Assembly (NCBI GenBank): GCA_030549495.1
Contig: JAUIRK010000735.1
Span: forward strand, 124,001-188,000
Origin: Nectonema munidae
Lineage: Eukaryota; Nematomorpha; Nectonematoida; Nectonematidae
Reading direction: 5' to 3'
Length of the DNA: 64,000 nucleotides
A model generated the notes under the pieces. It saw only the letters and a list, made by a program, of their open reading frames with translations, had not been told where the DNA came from and searched no databases. The position numbers were made by a program, and so were the translations under genes. Shown one piece after another: positions 1 through 10,793 of the stretch; the first letter of the stretch is position 1; every line of letters starts with the position of its first letter.

Positions 1-1189
1 CTTCATTAACTTCAAAAATTCCCTAATAAAGGACTCTTCTTTTCTGACTTGCAAAATCTCATTAACAACTTCGCCTTAATCGTGAAGTTCCACTATCAAC
101 CTTTAATCTCCCATCAAAATTTCCGATATATTTGAAATCAAAATATATTGGTGTCCAGCGCATAGCGGCATCCTAGAGAATGAATTTATAGATAACTTTG
201 ACAAAACCCCTAAATGAGATCAAACTCTCCCTAACCCAGTAAGATTATTCTATTCTCCCTTTCACAAAGAAATCATAAACAACTTATATAAGCAAAGGCA
301 ATGATTTGCATAAATAATATCATCCTCTTTCCTCCCACTTCCTTATAACACTCTGTTTTATAAAATTTGGAGAAAGCATAACACTACCTTTTCACGTCCA
401 ATTATATGATGGTTTATTTGACACAGCCCATGGAAAGCATATCTAAATCGAATATCACTTGCATCTGACACTTATTTTGTCCTCATTGCCCATCACATGA
501 AACTATTTTATTGCCCCATTCTTCAAAGAACCTTTGACAGCTTCATATCCGAATCAGAATCTACACTAAACATAATACCTACTATAATCTTCATCTCACT
601 CACTTCATCCATACTTCAAAATTTGCTCACCAAACATATCCTTACAATAAAATAAACTCTTTTACTCCATCCTTGAACGAACTTATACAAATAAAGGGGC
701 GGGTCTTTTGACCGAAATAAATCCAAATACACGTTAATACACATATATACACTTAAAAAAAACTGATTTTTTAGTTGATTTTTTAAATCATCATTTACAT
801 CATTTACAATTTTTTTCTTTTTTTTGATAAAAAGGAAAAGAAAATTTTTTATTTTCCTATAAGAGGTGTTGACCATATGACGTCACAAATTATAGAGCTT
901 GGGAAGATGTAGATCATCATCTAGGATTTGCGGAACTTCTCCATATTCTAAAAATATATTGTATGTGTTTATATGATCGTTGGTTATTTTTCTTTAACCA
1001 AAAACAAAGAAGAGAACTTTTGGATGGGTGTTGCTGGGTGAGAGTATAACGTGAAAAACTTGAAGAAAAGAATAATCTTCCCCAAAAAAATCTATTCTTT
1101 GTTTTTCGTAAAAGAAAAAAGAACAAACGAAGATATAATCACACACAATTGTCTTGGTTGATTTCTTCGGATCTTCCTCTTTAACATCG
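1..1189. other. AT-rich stretch, no gene seen
   Basis: The short open frames here are low-complexity (Lys, Phe and Ile runs), begin or end in homopolymers and match no family I recognise. I see no tRNA-like, terminal-repeat or microsatellite structure. Confidence 0.5.
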
Positions 1190-2099
1190 TTGAAAGGCTT
1201 GCCTTCTTTGAGAGGAGGGCCTGTTTCATTTCTGGGAGCGTCACTGGGCTCAGAACCAATTTTAGTTGGGGAGCTAATACTCTCCAAACTTCTGCAGAAC
1301 CTCCCATCGCTCCCACAAGCTCAATAGGCGACTACTTCGTTTCACCAACTTTCATTCCCGTCCAAGCTTTAACTGGATATCCACTAGGCTACAGAACGCT
1401 CTATCATGGCGATGTTGAAATTTACAACAACCCGCCCACTGATCTGGCTGCCCAACGCAACCGGATAATTCAAGATATGGCTCGGTGAAAAGAGCTACAT
1501 ACTAAGGGTGAGGTCTTACTAACTTACCTCGGCCTTGTCGCTAAGCATCTGGAGGTCCTGTCAATGGACGAGATCACTATCTTGCATAATTTGTTGCGAA
1601 CGAATATATTGGCACTTCACAAGAATTGGTCTGCGGCTGGAAATTCGGCTTCGTCAACTTTGCCAGCGGCACACATAACTGGACTACCTCAAACTCCGGC
1701 GCCAGTTTATTCTTTTCGACAGAGAAGAGCACCTCCCGCTCTCCGAGCGAGAGGTACGAAGAAATAAGAACGATTCGTAGGCTGTTGCTGGATGAATCGA
1801 CTACTTGGGTGGAGACACCGTTAACCCGACAACTGCAGTCTCCCCGCACTCTTAGCGTACGGAAACGCTCCAAAGATATATATCTATCCAAAGATATATC
1901 TATGCCTAATCCCTGCCGGCAGACTATCCTTGAGATCCGTGGGAAAAGATTGGCCTTCGCTTCGGACGTCGTACGTCCCGCCATAGCTCCAACGGTTACT
2001 CCTCAGGTCACGGGTATCCAACTACATAATGGGGGAAGGGGTGAGTTCCAAAGACTAGAGACTTTGTTAAAATTTATTTCGAGTTTACAACGTGTCTAA
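1190..2099 (+). other. GC-rich coding-like island, probably an old mobile-element remnant
   Basis: This segment is close to balanced in base composition while its surroundings are very AT-rich. The plus strand has long stretches of sensible protein-like translation, for example TGYPLGYRTLYHGDVEIYNN near 1360-1420 and MDEITILHNLLRTNILALHK from 1564. A second run at 1740-2090 is rich in Arg and Pro. I do not recognise a domain. A non-LTR reverse-transcriptase end lies directly downstream in the same orientation, so this may be the first open frame of the same or another retroelement. It is broken. A captured host exon is an alternative. Confidence 0.35.
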
Positions 2100-2149
2100 T
2101 TAGCTGGTAAAGAAAGCTTTCAGAGTGACTTAATTAGTATCTTTCTTTA

Positions 2150-2832
2150 GTGTAATAGATGGGGAATGAAACTGAATCTAGACAAGTGTACCCACTTACA
2201 AATTGGATTACAAAATGATAAATCATTCTTCATTGGAGGACATAAATTGAAAAAAGTGGATACACAGAAAGATCTTGATGTAATAACACTAATCTTGATT
2301 CTAGAGAAAATATCGCAATGAGGGTGTCAAAGCCTTTCCAAGTTTTTCATAAAGTGCACAAATGCTTCGCTTTGTTTGATGCCAACAGAGCTCCACTTCT
2401 ATATAAAACACTTTTTAGATCGATTTTAGAGTATGGAAACGTCATTGCTTATCCTTTTTATTCCCGTGATGCTGCAATCATTGAAAGAGTTCAAAGAACA
2501 ATCACCAAAAGATTAAAGAAAGAGTAAACATGTTGAATTTGCTTTCGTTGATGTACAGATCCAAAAGAAATGATATGGTTACTGTATTCAATATTGCAAA
2601 TGCTAATTTGAAAACAATTTCACAAGTTTTACCAGAATTCTCCGAAAGATTTCACTCTTACAAGTTTAGAGAAAGTCCTTGCAAAAATTCATTTTTCAAA
2701 AGATTTTTTTCACAACGTATTTTAAATGATTGGAATTCTTTGCCTGATTTCGTTGTTAATTCTACGTCTTTAAATATTTTCAAGAACAGGTTCAATAATT
2801 TTTGGAAACCAAAAATGTTTGATCACGGTTAA
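2150..2832 (+). pseudogene. 3' end of a non-LTR retrotransposon reverse transcriptase (jockey/CR1-like)
   Basis: Read in pieces, the plus strand gives the tail typical of LINE reverse transcriptases. WGMKLNLDKCTHLQIG (about 2159-2206) is the W..KLN..KC block after the catalytic core. It is followed by a K..DLDVI segment, then LLYKTLFRSILEYGN (about 2397-2440), the thumb motif usually written LYK..VR..LEY. The last part (2530-2832) has LSLMYRSKRNDMVTVFNI and ILNDWNSLPDFVVNS, matching the C-terminal L..L..RR...D and W..LP...V motifs. The frame shifts around 2280 and a stop at 2525-2527 separates two open segments. The 5' two thirds, with the endonuclease and the YADD core, are absent. It is a truncated, inactive copy; 5' truncation is normal for this class. 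Confidence 0.75.
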
Positions 2833-3573
2833 ATTTTTTTCTTTTCTATAAAAAATGGTGACAATATTTTTATAGCCTTTTTTTCGCCTTCTTTTCGCTA
2901 ATAAAATTATATTATGTTTTTAGTTGTTTTTTATATCTACGTTATATAATTTATATTTAAAAATTTTTACCTAGATCACTGGTTCTCTACCCTTTTACCT
3001 TTATTCATTGTTTGAAAAATTTATAACATTCCCCTGGCTCTCAACTCATTTTTAAATAAAGTAAATCAAAATCTATCTTAACTTGTATTTGTATATTTAG
3101 CTCTTGCAAAATCAACTACAAAATCATATCTACAAGAGTCAGAGTCCGAAAGGAATACGACAACAAAAAATTATGAATCCTAATGAAATTTTCTATCGTT
3201 TAGCGTGAAATGCTGAAAATAGACCTTATAAAATGAAATAAAGAGTTGTCAAAGCTCAATAAAGAAATTAAAAATGTCACTTTCTAATCTTCTAAAAATA
3301 TTATTTTATTAAATTGATAAACGTATTACCTAAAAATTTCATTAAAAAAAGGGTATTTTAGCAGCATTTATTTTTAATTTATAGAATGAATAAAATTTAG
3401 GATAGATTTATGCGAGGGAAATAGTGAAAGAAGTTGATAGATTTTGTTAAACTATGATTTTTTAAATTTGATATCATAAAGATCTTTGGTTGGAGATATC
3501 AAAGCACTTTCAGCCATAAGGCTATATATGCTTAAGATGGTTAAACGCTTTTTGTGAATTTTGTTTTTAGAGT
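2833..3573. other. AT-rich, no feature seen
   Basis: The region is AT-rich with poly-T stretches directly after the LINE tail. No coding frame, repeat unit or RNA fold stands out. Confidence 0.4.
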
Positions 3574-3651
3574 TGGAAGCATTGGGGATCGAACCCCTGA
3601 CTTTCAACTGTTAAGCTGAGAGGTACACCCTAACAACCATTGAGGCTCACA
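3574..3651 (-). repeat. tRNA-derived sequence (SINE head or tRNA pseudogene)
   Basis: On the minus strand the sequence has a T-arm with a perfect stem and internal promoter B box (GGGGTTCGATCCCC) and an upstream A-box-like TGGTTGTTAGGG. The two putative acceptor strands do not pair, so this is not a functional tRNA. It fits a tRNA-derived SINE head or tRNA pseudogene, related in plan but not identical to the SINEs at 31.8, 34.6, 38.6 and 48.6 kb. Confidence 0.6.
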
Positions 3652-3830
3652 AAGATTTTTAATACAAATTATTTGAGATTTTTGAAATATTCATTTTTAA
3701 TTAATTAATAAAAATTTTAGGATCACTTTGAGCATTTTTGTGTGTTTTTATGTAATAAGACGTCATGAAAAATTAGTTCTATTAATATCATGAGCAAAAA
3801 TTTATATAATTAACGGAATATACTTTAGAG

Positions 3831-4012
3831 CAGGTGTAGATCCAGAACCTTTTTTAGTCAAGTATGAGAAAGGCCTAATATATTAAAAATTATAGAAATA
3901 TTATTTTTATTCTACTAATATTATATCAAAATTATAAAGATTAATTTTCCAAAGAGATATAGAAGGGTGGGGGTGCTAGAACTCACTTATCCCCCATCTG
4001 AATCTGCCCCTG
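3831..4012. mobile_element. short non-autonomous hAT element (182 bp)
   Basis: The left end CAGGTGTAGATCCAGAAC and the reverse complement of the right end CAGGGGCAGATTCAGATG form imperfect terminal inverted repeats of the common hAT type. The flanking 8-mers CTTTAGAG (3823-3830) and CTATAAAG (4013-4020) match at 6 of 8 positions, as an aged hAT target duplication would. It has no coding capacity. Confidence 0.6.
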
Positions 4013-5659
4013 CTATAAAGTATTAATAGTTATGTTATCAACTTATATACTGTTTTATCCTTATTACTAACATTTTTTTCTAAAATTTTGTGTTATCATG
4101 TGAATACAAGTTATTAATCAATTTTTATTGATTCGAGAGATTGAGATATATCAGTGGAAGCCTGTTTATATTAAATTTAACCTACTAACGCTTGGTTTGA
4201 TTTTTGTCTAAAAGTATTTGCAGTTTATGTCTGACAAAATGTCTCCAAAACATTTATCCAGATTTTAAATAAAATAAATTTTATGATAAATCGGACATGC
4301 TGATCATTTTGACTCATTTTTTTCTAATTAGAATTTGAAAATGCCAATCATATTTCTGGTTGACGAGTAAAAAATATTTTCTAGAATATATTTATACTCC
4401 CAACAAAATATATTTTTTATGCTATAGAGCATCATGCTGATTTTATTTTTGAACTCAGTTTTTTAAATTAGAATGTGAAAATATAAATAAAATTTGTTAG
4501 TTACGCCGAAAAATTTTCTTCAAAAACATTAATTCGCCTTAATAAAATATTTTTTTTAAAGAATTGACCATATTGATACCATTTTTTGGCTAAGCTTTGA
4601 TCATTAATGTAAAAAATGTCTAGAGAGCAAATAGGATTAGTGATGTATGCCTGAAAATTATCTCATAAACAGTTTTTAATAAAAAATATTTCTTATTTAT
4701 TACGATGCTCATTTCATTTCAGCATTCCCAATTAGGGTGCAAGAATGTGCTGAATTATTAACCAAGTTTGATATCTCATAAAAATCAATTATAAAAAATC
4801 AAAAAATAAATATTATCCATGTTCTTGATTTCTGTACTCGTAAAAATGGGTAAAAGTCTCAATCGAATTAGTAAAAAACGGGTTTTTCTCTGTGACCTTC
4901 AGGCGTGTTAAAATAACAGAGATATGGCGTAGTTTGACAACCTATCCTCCATAAAATCTGGTTGAGAACAAAGTATGCAAAATACGATGTCAAATATTTT
5001 ACTAAGTACTTCTGATAATAATAGCCAGAAATGTGTTGTGGGCATTTTCGAATAGATTTTTTACAAATATTGACGACTTTTTTTTTATCAAGTTCTGGAT
5101 AATCAATTCTATTAGGATACTCATACCAGCGGCTTGAAATGGCTCTTAGAGTTTTCTCGCATTTTCTTCTTTTTATACTATAATTCTGTTATTCAAAATT
5201 ATATACATAATTATGTATTTTATTATAACTGTATATTTATTTCAAAGCTTTAAACCATATAAGAGATATATCATAAAAAGTAAAATCGTAATACATCTTT
5301 TTCTTCATAAATAATTTATAATGTTGATGAAATGATATATGAACATTGTTATTGTTTTGTTTGTTATGCCAAAATAAATTCCTCTTCGTCTTCTTTCCAA
5401 AAAATCATTTATCGAATTTTTTCTAAGAGTCGTTATTTATTATATATAGTACAATTATTTGAGTATGAGAGAAGTCAGGGAACTGGAGACACAATACAAT
5501 GAGAACGAATGATCAGAAAAATGAAATAGTAACTCGTTGAATAAAATGATTTATATTGTCAAGTTTTTCGACGATAAAGGTGTAAACTTTTGGTAATTAA
5601 AAAAAAAAGATGATTTCATGAAGAACACGAATTTTGAAAAAGGATTGGTTAGCAAATAT
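4013..5659. other. AT-rich, no feature seen
   Basis: I find no coding frame of interest, no tRNA-like boxes and no paired ends in this stretch. Confidence 0.4.
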
Positions 5660-5789
5660 CTAGAGCAGAGGTGGGGAACCTTTTTGTGCATGAAGGCCAC
5701 CTTACAATTCATCGTCCCTCATAGAGGCCGCACTGAACAAATTACTATTCTTTTTCAGTTATTTTATCACCTCGTACAACATTTAATAA

Positions 5790-5837
5790 TAATAATCTAA
5801 TAAAAGAACTTATACAAGTTCTTTTATTAGATTATTA
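5790..5837. repeat. perfect 22-bp inverted repeat with 4-nt loop
   Basis: The arms (5790-5811 and 5816-5837) are exact reverse complements around the loop ATAC. It lies inside the hAT element between its left end and the transposase remnant and would form a stable hairpin in either strand. Confidence 0.85.
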
Positions 5838-6227
5838 AAATTAAGATTTTATTTTATACAAGTATCAATTAATAATATTCTTATAAAAAAAGACAGACGT
5901 ATAAACATCGAGAATATAAAGTTTTCAAATATTTCATTTAGGTAAGTAGGTCCTTTTTATACAAATTAATGACTTATTTGAGTTTGCTTCTTTTGAGAAA
6001 GCATTTTGATACCAGGCTCCAACATAGTGGTTTTTAGTTTTAATTGGTCCTCCAAATGCTCATCTGTCAACTGTGTTCTCAGCGAATTCTTTATTTGCGT
6101 CAAGTACGAGAATGTGGATTTACAACACTATGTTGTAGAAAAGAAGGAAATCGGTCGGCGTGCATGTTCATAAAGACGAGGATATTCTACCGCATTTTTC
6201 CAAATTTCAATATGATCTTCCCTATTG

Positions 6228-7207
6228 TCAAACAGAGATTGATCCGTTTTCTTTAAAAGATTCATAGATATCTTCATTTTTACTCATTACCTCCGTAAAC
6301 TGGGGAATGTGTTCTCCTGAAAGTTTTGATTTTTTAAAAGCTACATATCTGTAAAAATTTGGATCGGATAATTCACAATGTTTGTCACTTTCTTTGAAAA
6401 AGTCAATTATTTGACTTCGTAAAGACAAAATTTTGACCAATACTTTCCCTTGTGACAACCAGCGTACTTTTGAGTGATAAGGCAAATCTACACTAATTAC
6501 TTTGTCATCCATCATCAGCATGTTTCGAAATTGACGATGCTTCGTGGCATTTGCTCGAATATAGTGAACAATACTCATAACGTTTTGCACAGAGATTTTG
6601 TTGATGTAAAATACAATGAAAAGAAATTAGTTCATTTGGATCTTTGGTTTCTCTTTTAATATGTGCAATAAATCCTTCATTCTTAATACAATACTTAATT
6701 AATACAATCTGTCAATTCATCCAAGGCTACTGAGTAATACACATTTTCCTTCTGGATTACATTTTTGAGTTGCTCTGTTACATTACAAGCCAATTCATAC
6801 TGTCGATCTGTATTAGTCCTTCTTTTAAGAGGCACCTCTTTATATTTGTTAACTTTATTTGGATCTACACATCTTACCACTTCTAAAATACATTCCATCA
6901 TGAGTTCTGCATCGGTGAATTGTTTACTCTTTTTTCCAAGCAAATATGCAACTTTATAGCTGGCTTCTGTAGCAGCATTCCCTTGATGTAACACAGAATG
7001 GAACAATTCTCTCTGCTTTTGCTTCCCATCTTCAAGTTTCTTCAGTGCTAGCTTTCCAGACTCACCCTCTAATTTGGCATATTTATTGTCTTTATGAAGA
7101 GCGTAATGTTGTTGTGCATTGAATTTCTTAACCGTTACAATTGTGGTATCACACAGCAAGCAAGACATTTTGCCTCCACTATTCACTAAAAAATATTGCA
7201 GTCCCAT
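6228..7207 (-). pseudogene. hAT transposase remnant (BED finger and part of the RNase H-like core)
   Basis: The first segment (7207-6695) opens with the hAT N-terminal module of ZBED5/GTF2IRD2-type proteins: a BED finger with CLLC and a later HYALH pair, then a Lys-rich linker. It ends in YYSVALDELTDC, where the family has the first acidic catalytic block (Y..ALDESTD). The second segment (6590-6228) contains VDLPYHSKVRWLSQGKVL, the family's H..VRWLS.G..L motif, followed by a region up to IPQFTEVMSK. The segments are in different frames and the part between the two catalytic blocks and the C-terminal dimerisation domain are missing, so it cannot make an active transposase. The family assignment rests on motif recognition, not a search. 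Confidence 0.8.
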
Positions 7208-7536
7208 TCTTCATTAAAGATCCTATTTTGTTCTTTCAAATTTGTTGTCACTGTTACAAAAAATTATCATAAATTAAAGACAATCTATTTTGTGTCCTCA
7301 TATCAGGACATTGTGAGAATACCGGTTAAGTTAAAATTCATTGGGTTCAGAGAAAAATGCTTCCAATTTCTGGGAATGACATCACTGAACACAATTAATA
7401 TTCCTTTCGTCTGTGTGTGTGTGGTGTATATTATAAGTTTCAGGTGTATAATGATTTCAGACTTAAAAACTATTCAAGGTTTTTATAAAAAATAATATTT
7501 ATATCAAAGGCCGCAGGTTCCCAACCCCTGCTAGAG

Positions 7537-9112
7537 TAATATCTGTTCACTTGATACTATAACACATGATATTGATAAAAAAAATCAAGATCAGCAAAGA
7601 GATTCTGTACAATAGAAAAGTTATGGGAACGTATAAATTTGGAGCTAAACAAATCTCTGAAAAAGGTTTTTTTGAAAATAGATTGCAGAAATTGAATTTT
7701 TCAAAGTAGAGCAACCAATGTAGTCCCAGTTTAGAATGAAGAACAAAATTAGATACCATATAAAGTATAGGAGAAATGAAGCCGATAGCGAATTTTATAG
7801 TAAAACAATAGAGGTCTTATTGAGATTCAGAACTGTCTCCTTATTTAGTAAACGAATTGAAGGAGGAACTAAGGAATAAGTATCAAAATAAGGAGGCTAT
7901 AAAGTGGTGGTTTAGTTAGAGTAGCACCCACTAAAATTTTTGTCATGTCATTTTTCAACAATTTTTATAACAATTTTATTGGTGAATTAATTATTATTAT
8001 TTATCATTAAATATATTATAAAATATAAGGCATATATTTGGTTATTATTGAAAAATTAATAAATTTAAAGAGCTTTTAGCAAACATTATCATCTCAGGCG
8101 GCTTTGAGTAGAAAATTGGTCACATCCCTATTTATGAGATGGATAAAATCAATATTATATCAAGATAGAAAATTATTTTATAGATTGGGCTAAAATATAT
8201 AAAACACAGTATTGTGTTGAATTAACTGAAAATAATGAAAAAAAATGTTTGGCGATAAGTCACCTGTAAATGCTAATTTACTGACAGGTGAAATATTTTG
8301 GGTGAATTAATTTGATTGGGTTCACGAGAGAAGTTTGTAAAAATAATAAATATTTTAGGAAAAAAGGAACGGGTCAAAAAGCTTCCCCTCCTTTCCCGCT
8401 GTCACCGATGAAATAAAAATAACCAGTCACGAATAGAGTTAACAGACACCGTCTCAATGATAACGAAATTCCCTTCTCAGATTGCTGTGATTGGACAAAA
8501 CTGGAAAAGTTCGCTATTCATATCTCATGTGATAAAATTTTAAACCAGGCTTTTCTCGACAACCGTATATCTAACAAACGTTGGTCAAATGCCATTAATT
8601 CTCTATATGTAGGCTTTGAATTTTTTTTTTCTCTAAAATCCATTATAGAAAATACTGAACAGAAAATAAATACACGATAAGGAGGAGAAAATTTAAGAAT
8701 TTGGAAACAAAATTTCCACTTATATTATACATCATGATAGTTTCTAAAAAAATAACTTAAACAACTTCTAAACACATTAGATATGTAATGATTTTAGTTA
8801 AAATAATTATTATATTTTAAAGCTTTTTGACCTTCAACTTTTTATAAAAAAGAATTTGACTACAAAAAACTGAAAAAATTAATTAATTTTAACATAAGGG
8901 TTATTTTATTTCAATATGCATTTTTCTTTTTTAAGATGAAATAATAAATGAGATTGAGATTCAGAATGACCTTTTACAGATAGAAAAAAAGAAGACATTA
9001 TTTGAAATAAAATAATGGATTTATTTTATAAGGAAAATATATCATTCATTGTCTACAAGTTAAAACTCGCTATAATTTATAAAGGAGAGAATTGATTTAA
9101 ATTAAATAAAGA
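7537..9112. other. AT-rich intergenic DNA downstream of RXR
   Basis: No recognisable gene. The small open frame at 7547-7759 (minus) shows no family similarity. A TTTATT at 9017-9022 could serve as a more distal minus-strand AATAAA for RXR. Confidence 0.35.
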
Positions 9113-9118
9113 TTTATT
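9113..9118 (-). terminator. candidate RXR polyadenylation signal AATAAA
   Basis: First minus-strand AATAAA after the stop codon that I could find by eye. A second lies at 9022-9017. No downstream evidence can be read from the sequence alone. Confidence 0.3.
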
Positions 9119-10455
9119 GGCAGTGTGCACATAAAAACAATTTTTAAATGGACAACAAAATTAAAAAAAGATCGTTTTGTACAAATACGATAGTTAAATC
9201 ATTATTATTGTTATCATCATTGTTGATTGAGATGAAATGTAAAAGCTTAAAAATCGTAAAAAAGTTTTTAAGCAAAAATCAAAGATTATTATTTACTATT
9301 ATTATATTAAAATTTAAATAATAATAATAATATATTAAAAACAAAGTTAGAGTAGAAAGATAAAAAAAGAATACAAAATATAAATGTGCCGTAAAATTAA
9401 GGGAAGTGATGATAGTGATAATGATGATGTTGAATGAAAAGAAAGACTAGAAAAATAGAATTAAAAAATGATTTGAAGTATAAAAATGAGATACAAAGTT
9501 GGTGGCGCGTAAAAGAGTTTATGATGATTATTTTTAATTATTATTATTACTACTACTACTAGACACAGCATTCAGGCATTTGTGATTAGAGCAGGTAGAA
9601 GAAAGAAGACTTTGAGCCAGAACACGAGATAACTAAGTAGTAAAAATCATCACCTGAGATGAGGTATGAGCAAATCAACGTGTGATTGAATGCGCAAGAA
9701 GTCCACTTGACAAAGAACGGAGGGGAGGGGAGTGGAGGCGAGAAAGGTACGGGAGAGAAGCACCAGTCAGGATAAAGCAGAAGAAGGGGATTTAAAAAAA
9801 CTAAAAGAGAGATCATAAAAGCGTGGTGCGAGCAAATAAGAGGAAGATGTGTTGAGGCGGGATGCAGCAAGGCGGACGACACACACACCTTCCTCTTTTG
9901 TTAAGCTGTACACATTGTAACTACAGAAACAAACAACAACTCACTGCAGCAACGGTTCTTAAAGTGTTCTTTCTCTTCTTTGCGAAATTTCAAAATTAAT
10001 CAATAAAAAACAACAAGAAGAGAGTAAAGAAATGAATGAGGTAAAAATGGACAAAACAAGAAGCGCATATAATATCATGATTATTATATAGATGATATGA
10101 ACAGGTAATAATAAAATGATAACCAAAATGGGAAAAGGGCGTAGAGAGCCTTCGATCTTGACAGTTAGTTAATTGCAATTAATTACGATTATTATTCACT
10201 AGCAGCAAAACAGTATTCAAGATAATACACAAGGAGGTAGTTGTAATAGTAGTTTGTTTCTGGGCACAAAAGGCATCTCTCTTTTGCGAAATGATTATAA
10301 TAATAATAATAAATCTTATAAAAAATATTGCATAATTAAAGAATAATTGATAACATGTATGTGGGCTGATGTAATGATTGGTTTTGGCGAATACTTTCTT
10401 CAAGTGAAAGAACAATGTCTCTAAGCTGCTTTCATTCACACCTCTTGCTTCAGAT
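9113..10455 (-). other. RXR: probable 3' untranslated region of RXR
   Basis: Directly after the RXR stop codon the sequence stays less AT-rich than the surrounding DNA down to about 9560. A pyrimidine-rich tract (in mRNA sense) lies at about 9700-9790. The first minus-strand AATAAA I find is at 9118-9113, giving a 3'UTR of about 1.35 kb. Open frames here (for example 9888-9586) look non-coding. The 3' end is inferred and needs transcript data. Confidence 0.4.
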
Positions 10456-10793
10456 TTAAAAGGGATGCTGTAGTGATGAGGTGGTGGATGAGGAAGGCGA
10501 CTTTATTAAGGCGGGAGAGGGGGGTGTTGCTGATGAGGAGGTTGAGTTCAGCTTGCTTTTCTCGAGCATCTGCGTGAGAAGCGTTTCGAGCGGTATCTCG
10601 CCTAACAGTTTGTAGAAGAAGATGTGGTCGTGACAGTTGATGCTGATGGATCGGAGGGAGGGCAAGCGAAGCAGAAGGCGCGTAAAACGTCTTGGCTCAC
10701 TACCGTAATTTTGTCGACAGTACTTATCCAGCGAGTAGAAAACTTTTTCACGAATCTTCTCTACTTGTTGTGGAAGCTTCAGATCTAAAGTTT
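10456..10793 (-). CDS. RXR: RXR last exon: helices 10-12 and C-terminal tail
   Basis: Acceptor TTATTTCTCAG. Encodes [36 protein letters not shown] (the RXR dimer-interface helix 10, usually RFAKLLLRLPALRSI), [19 protein letters not shown], then AF-2 LLTQML. A tail of about 30 residues rich in Ser, Pro and Thr follows, ending QHPF and TAA at 10458-10456. The tail and the Gln in AF-2 are unusual for RXR. Confidence 0.95.

Larger units (their letters stand above)
5666..7530 (-). mobile_element. hAT DNA transposon, ZBED5/GTF2IRD2-like, decayed
   Basis: Terminal inverted repeats CAGAGGTGGGGAACC (left) and, reversed, CAGGGGTTGGGAACC (right) bound 1865 bp. They are flanked by identical 6-bp repeats CTAGAG at 5660-5665 and 7531-7536, read as the target duplication. 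The transposase lies on the minus strand (6228-7207). A perfect palindrome (5790-5837) lies near the left end. At under 2 kb and with a broken reading frame the element is no longer autonomous. Confidence 0.85.

Noticed and set aside
3574-3651. Functional tRNA gene
   Set aside because: The T-arm and promoter boxes are good, but the acceptor strands do not pair, so a tRNA-derived repeat is more likely.
9586-10178. Minus-strand open frames downstream of RXR
   Set aside because: They lie in the probable 3' untranslated region, begin without context and have low-complexity Phe/Tyr/Ser content.
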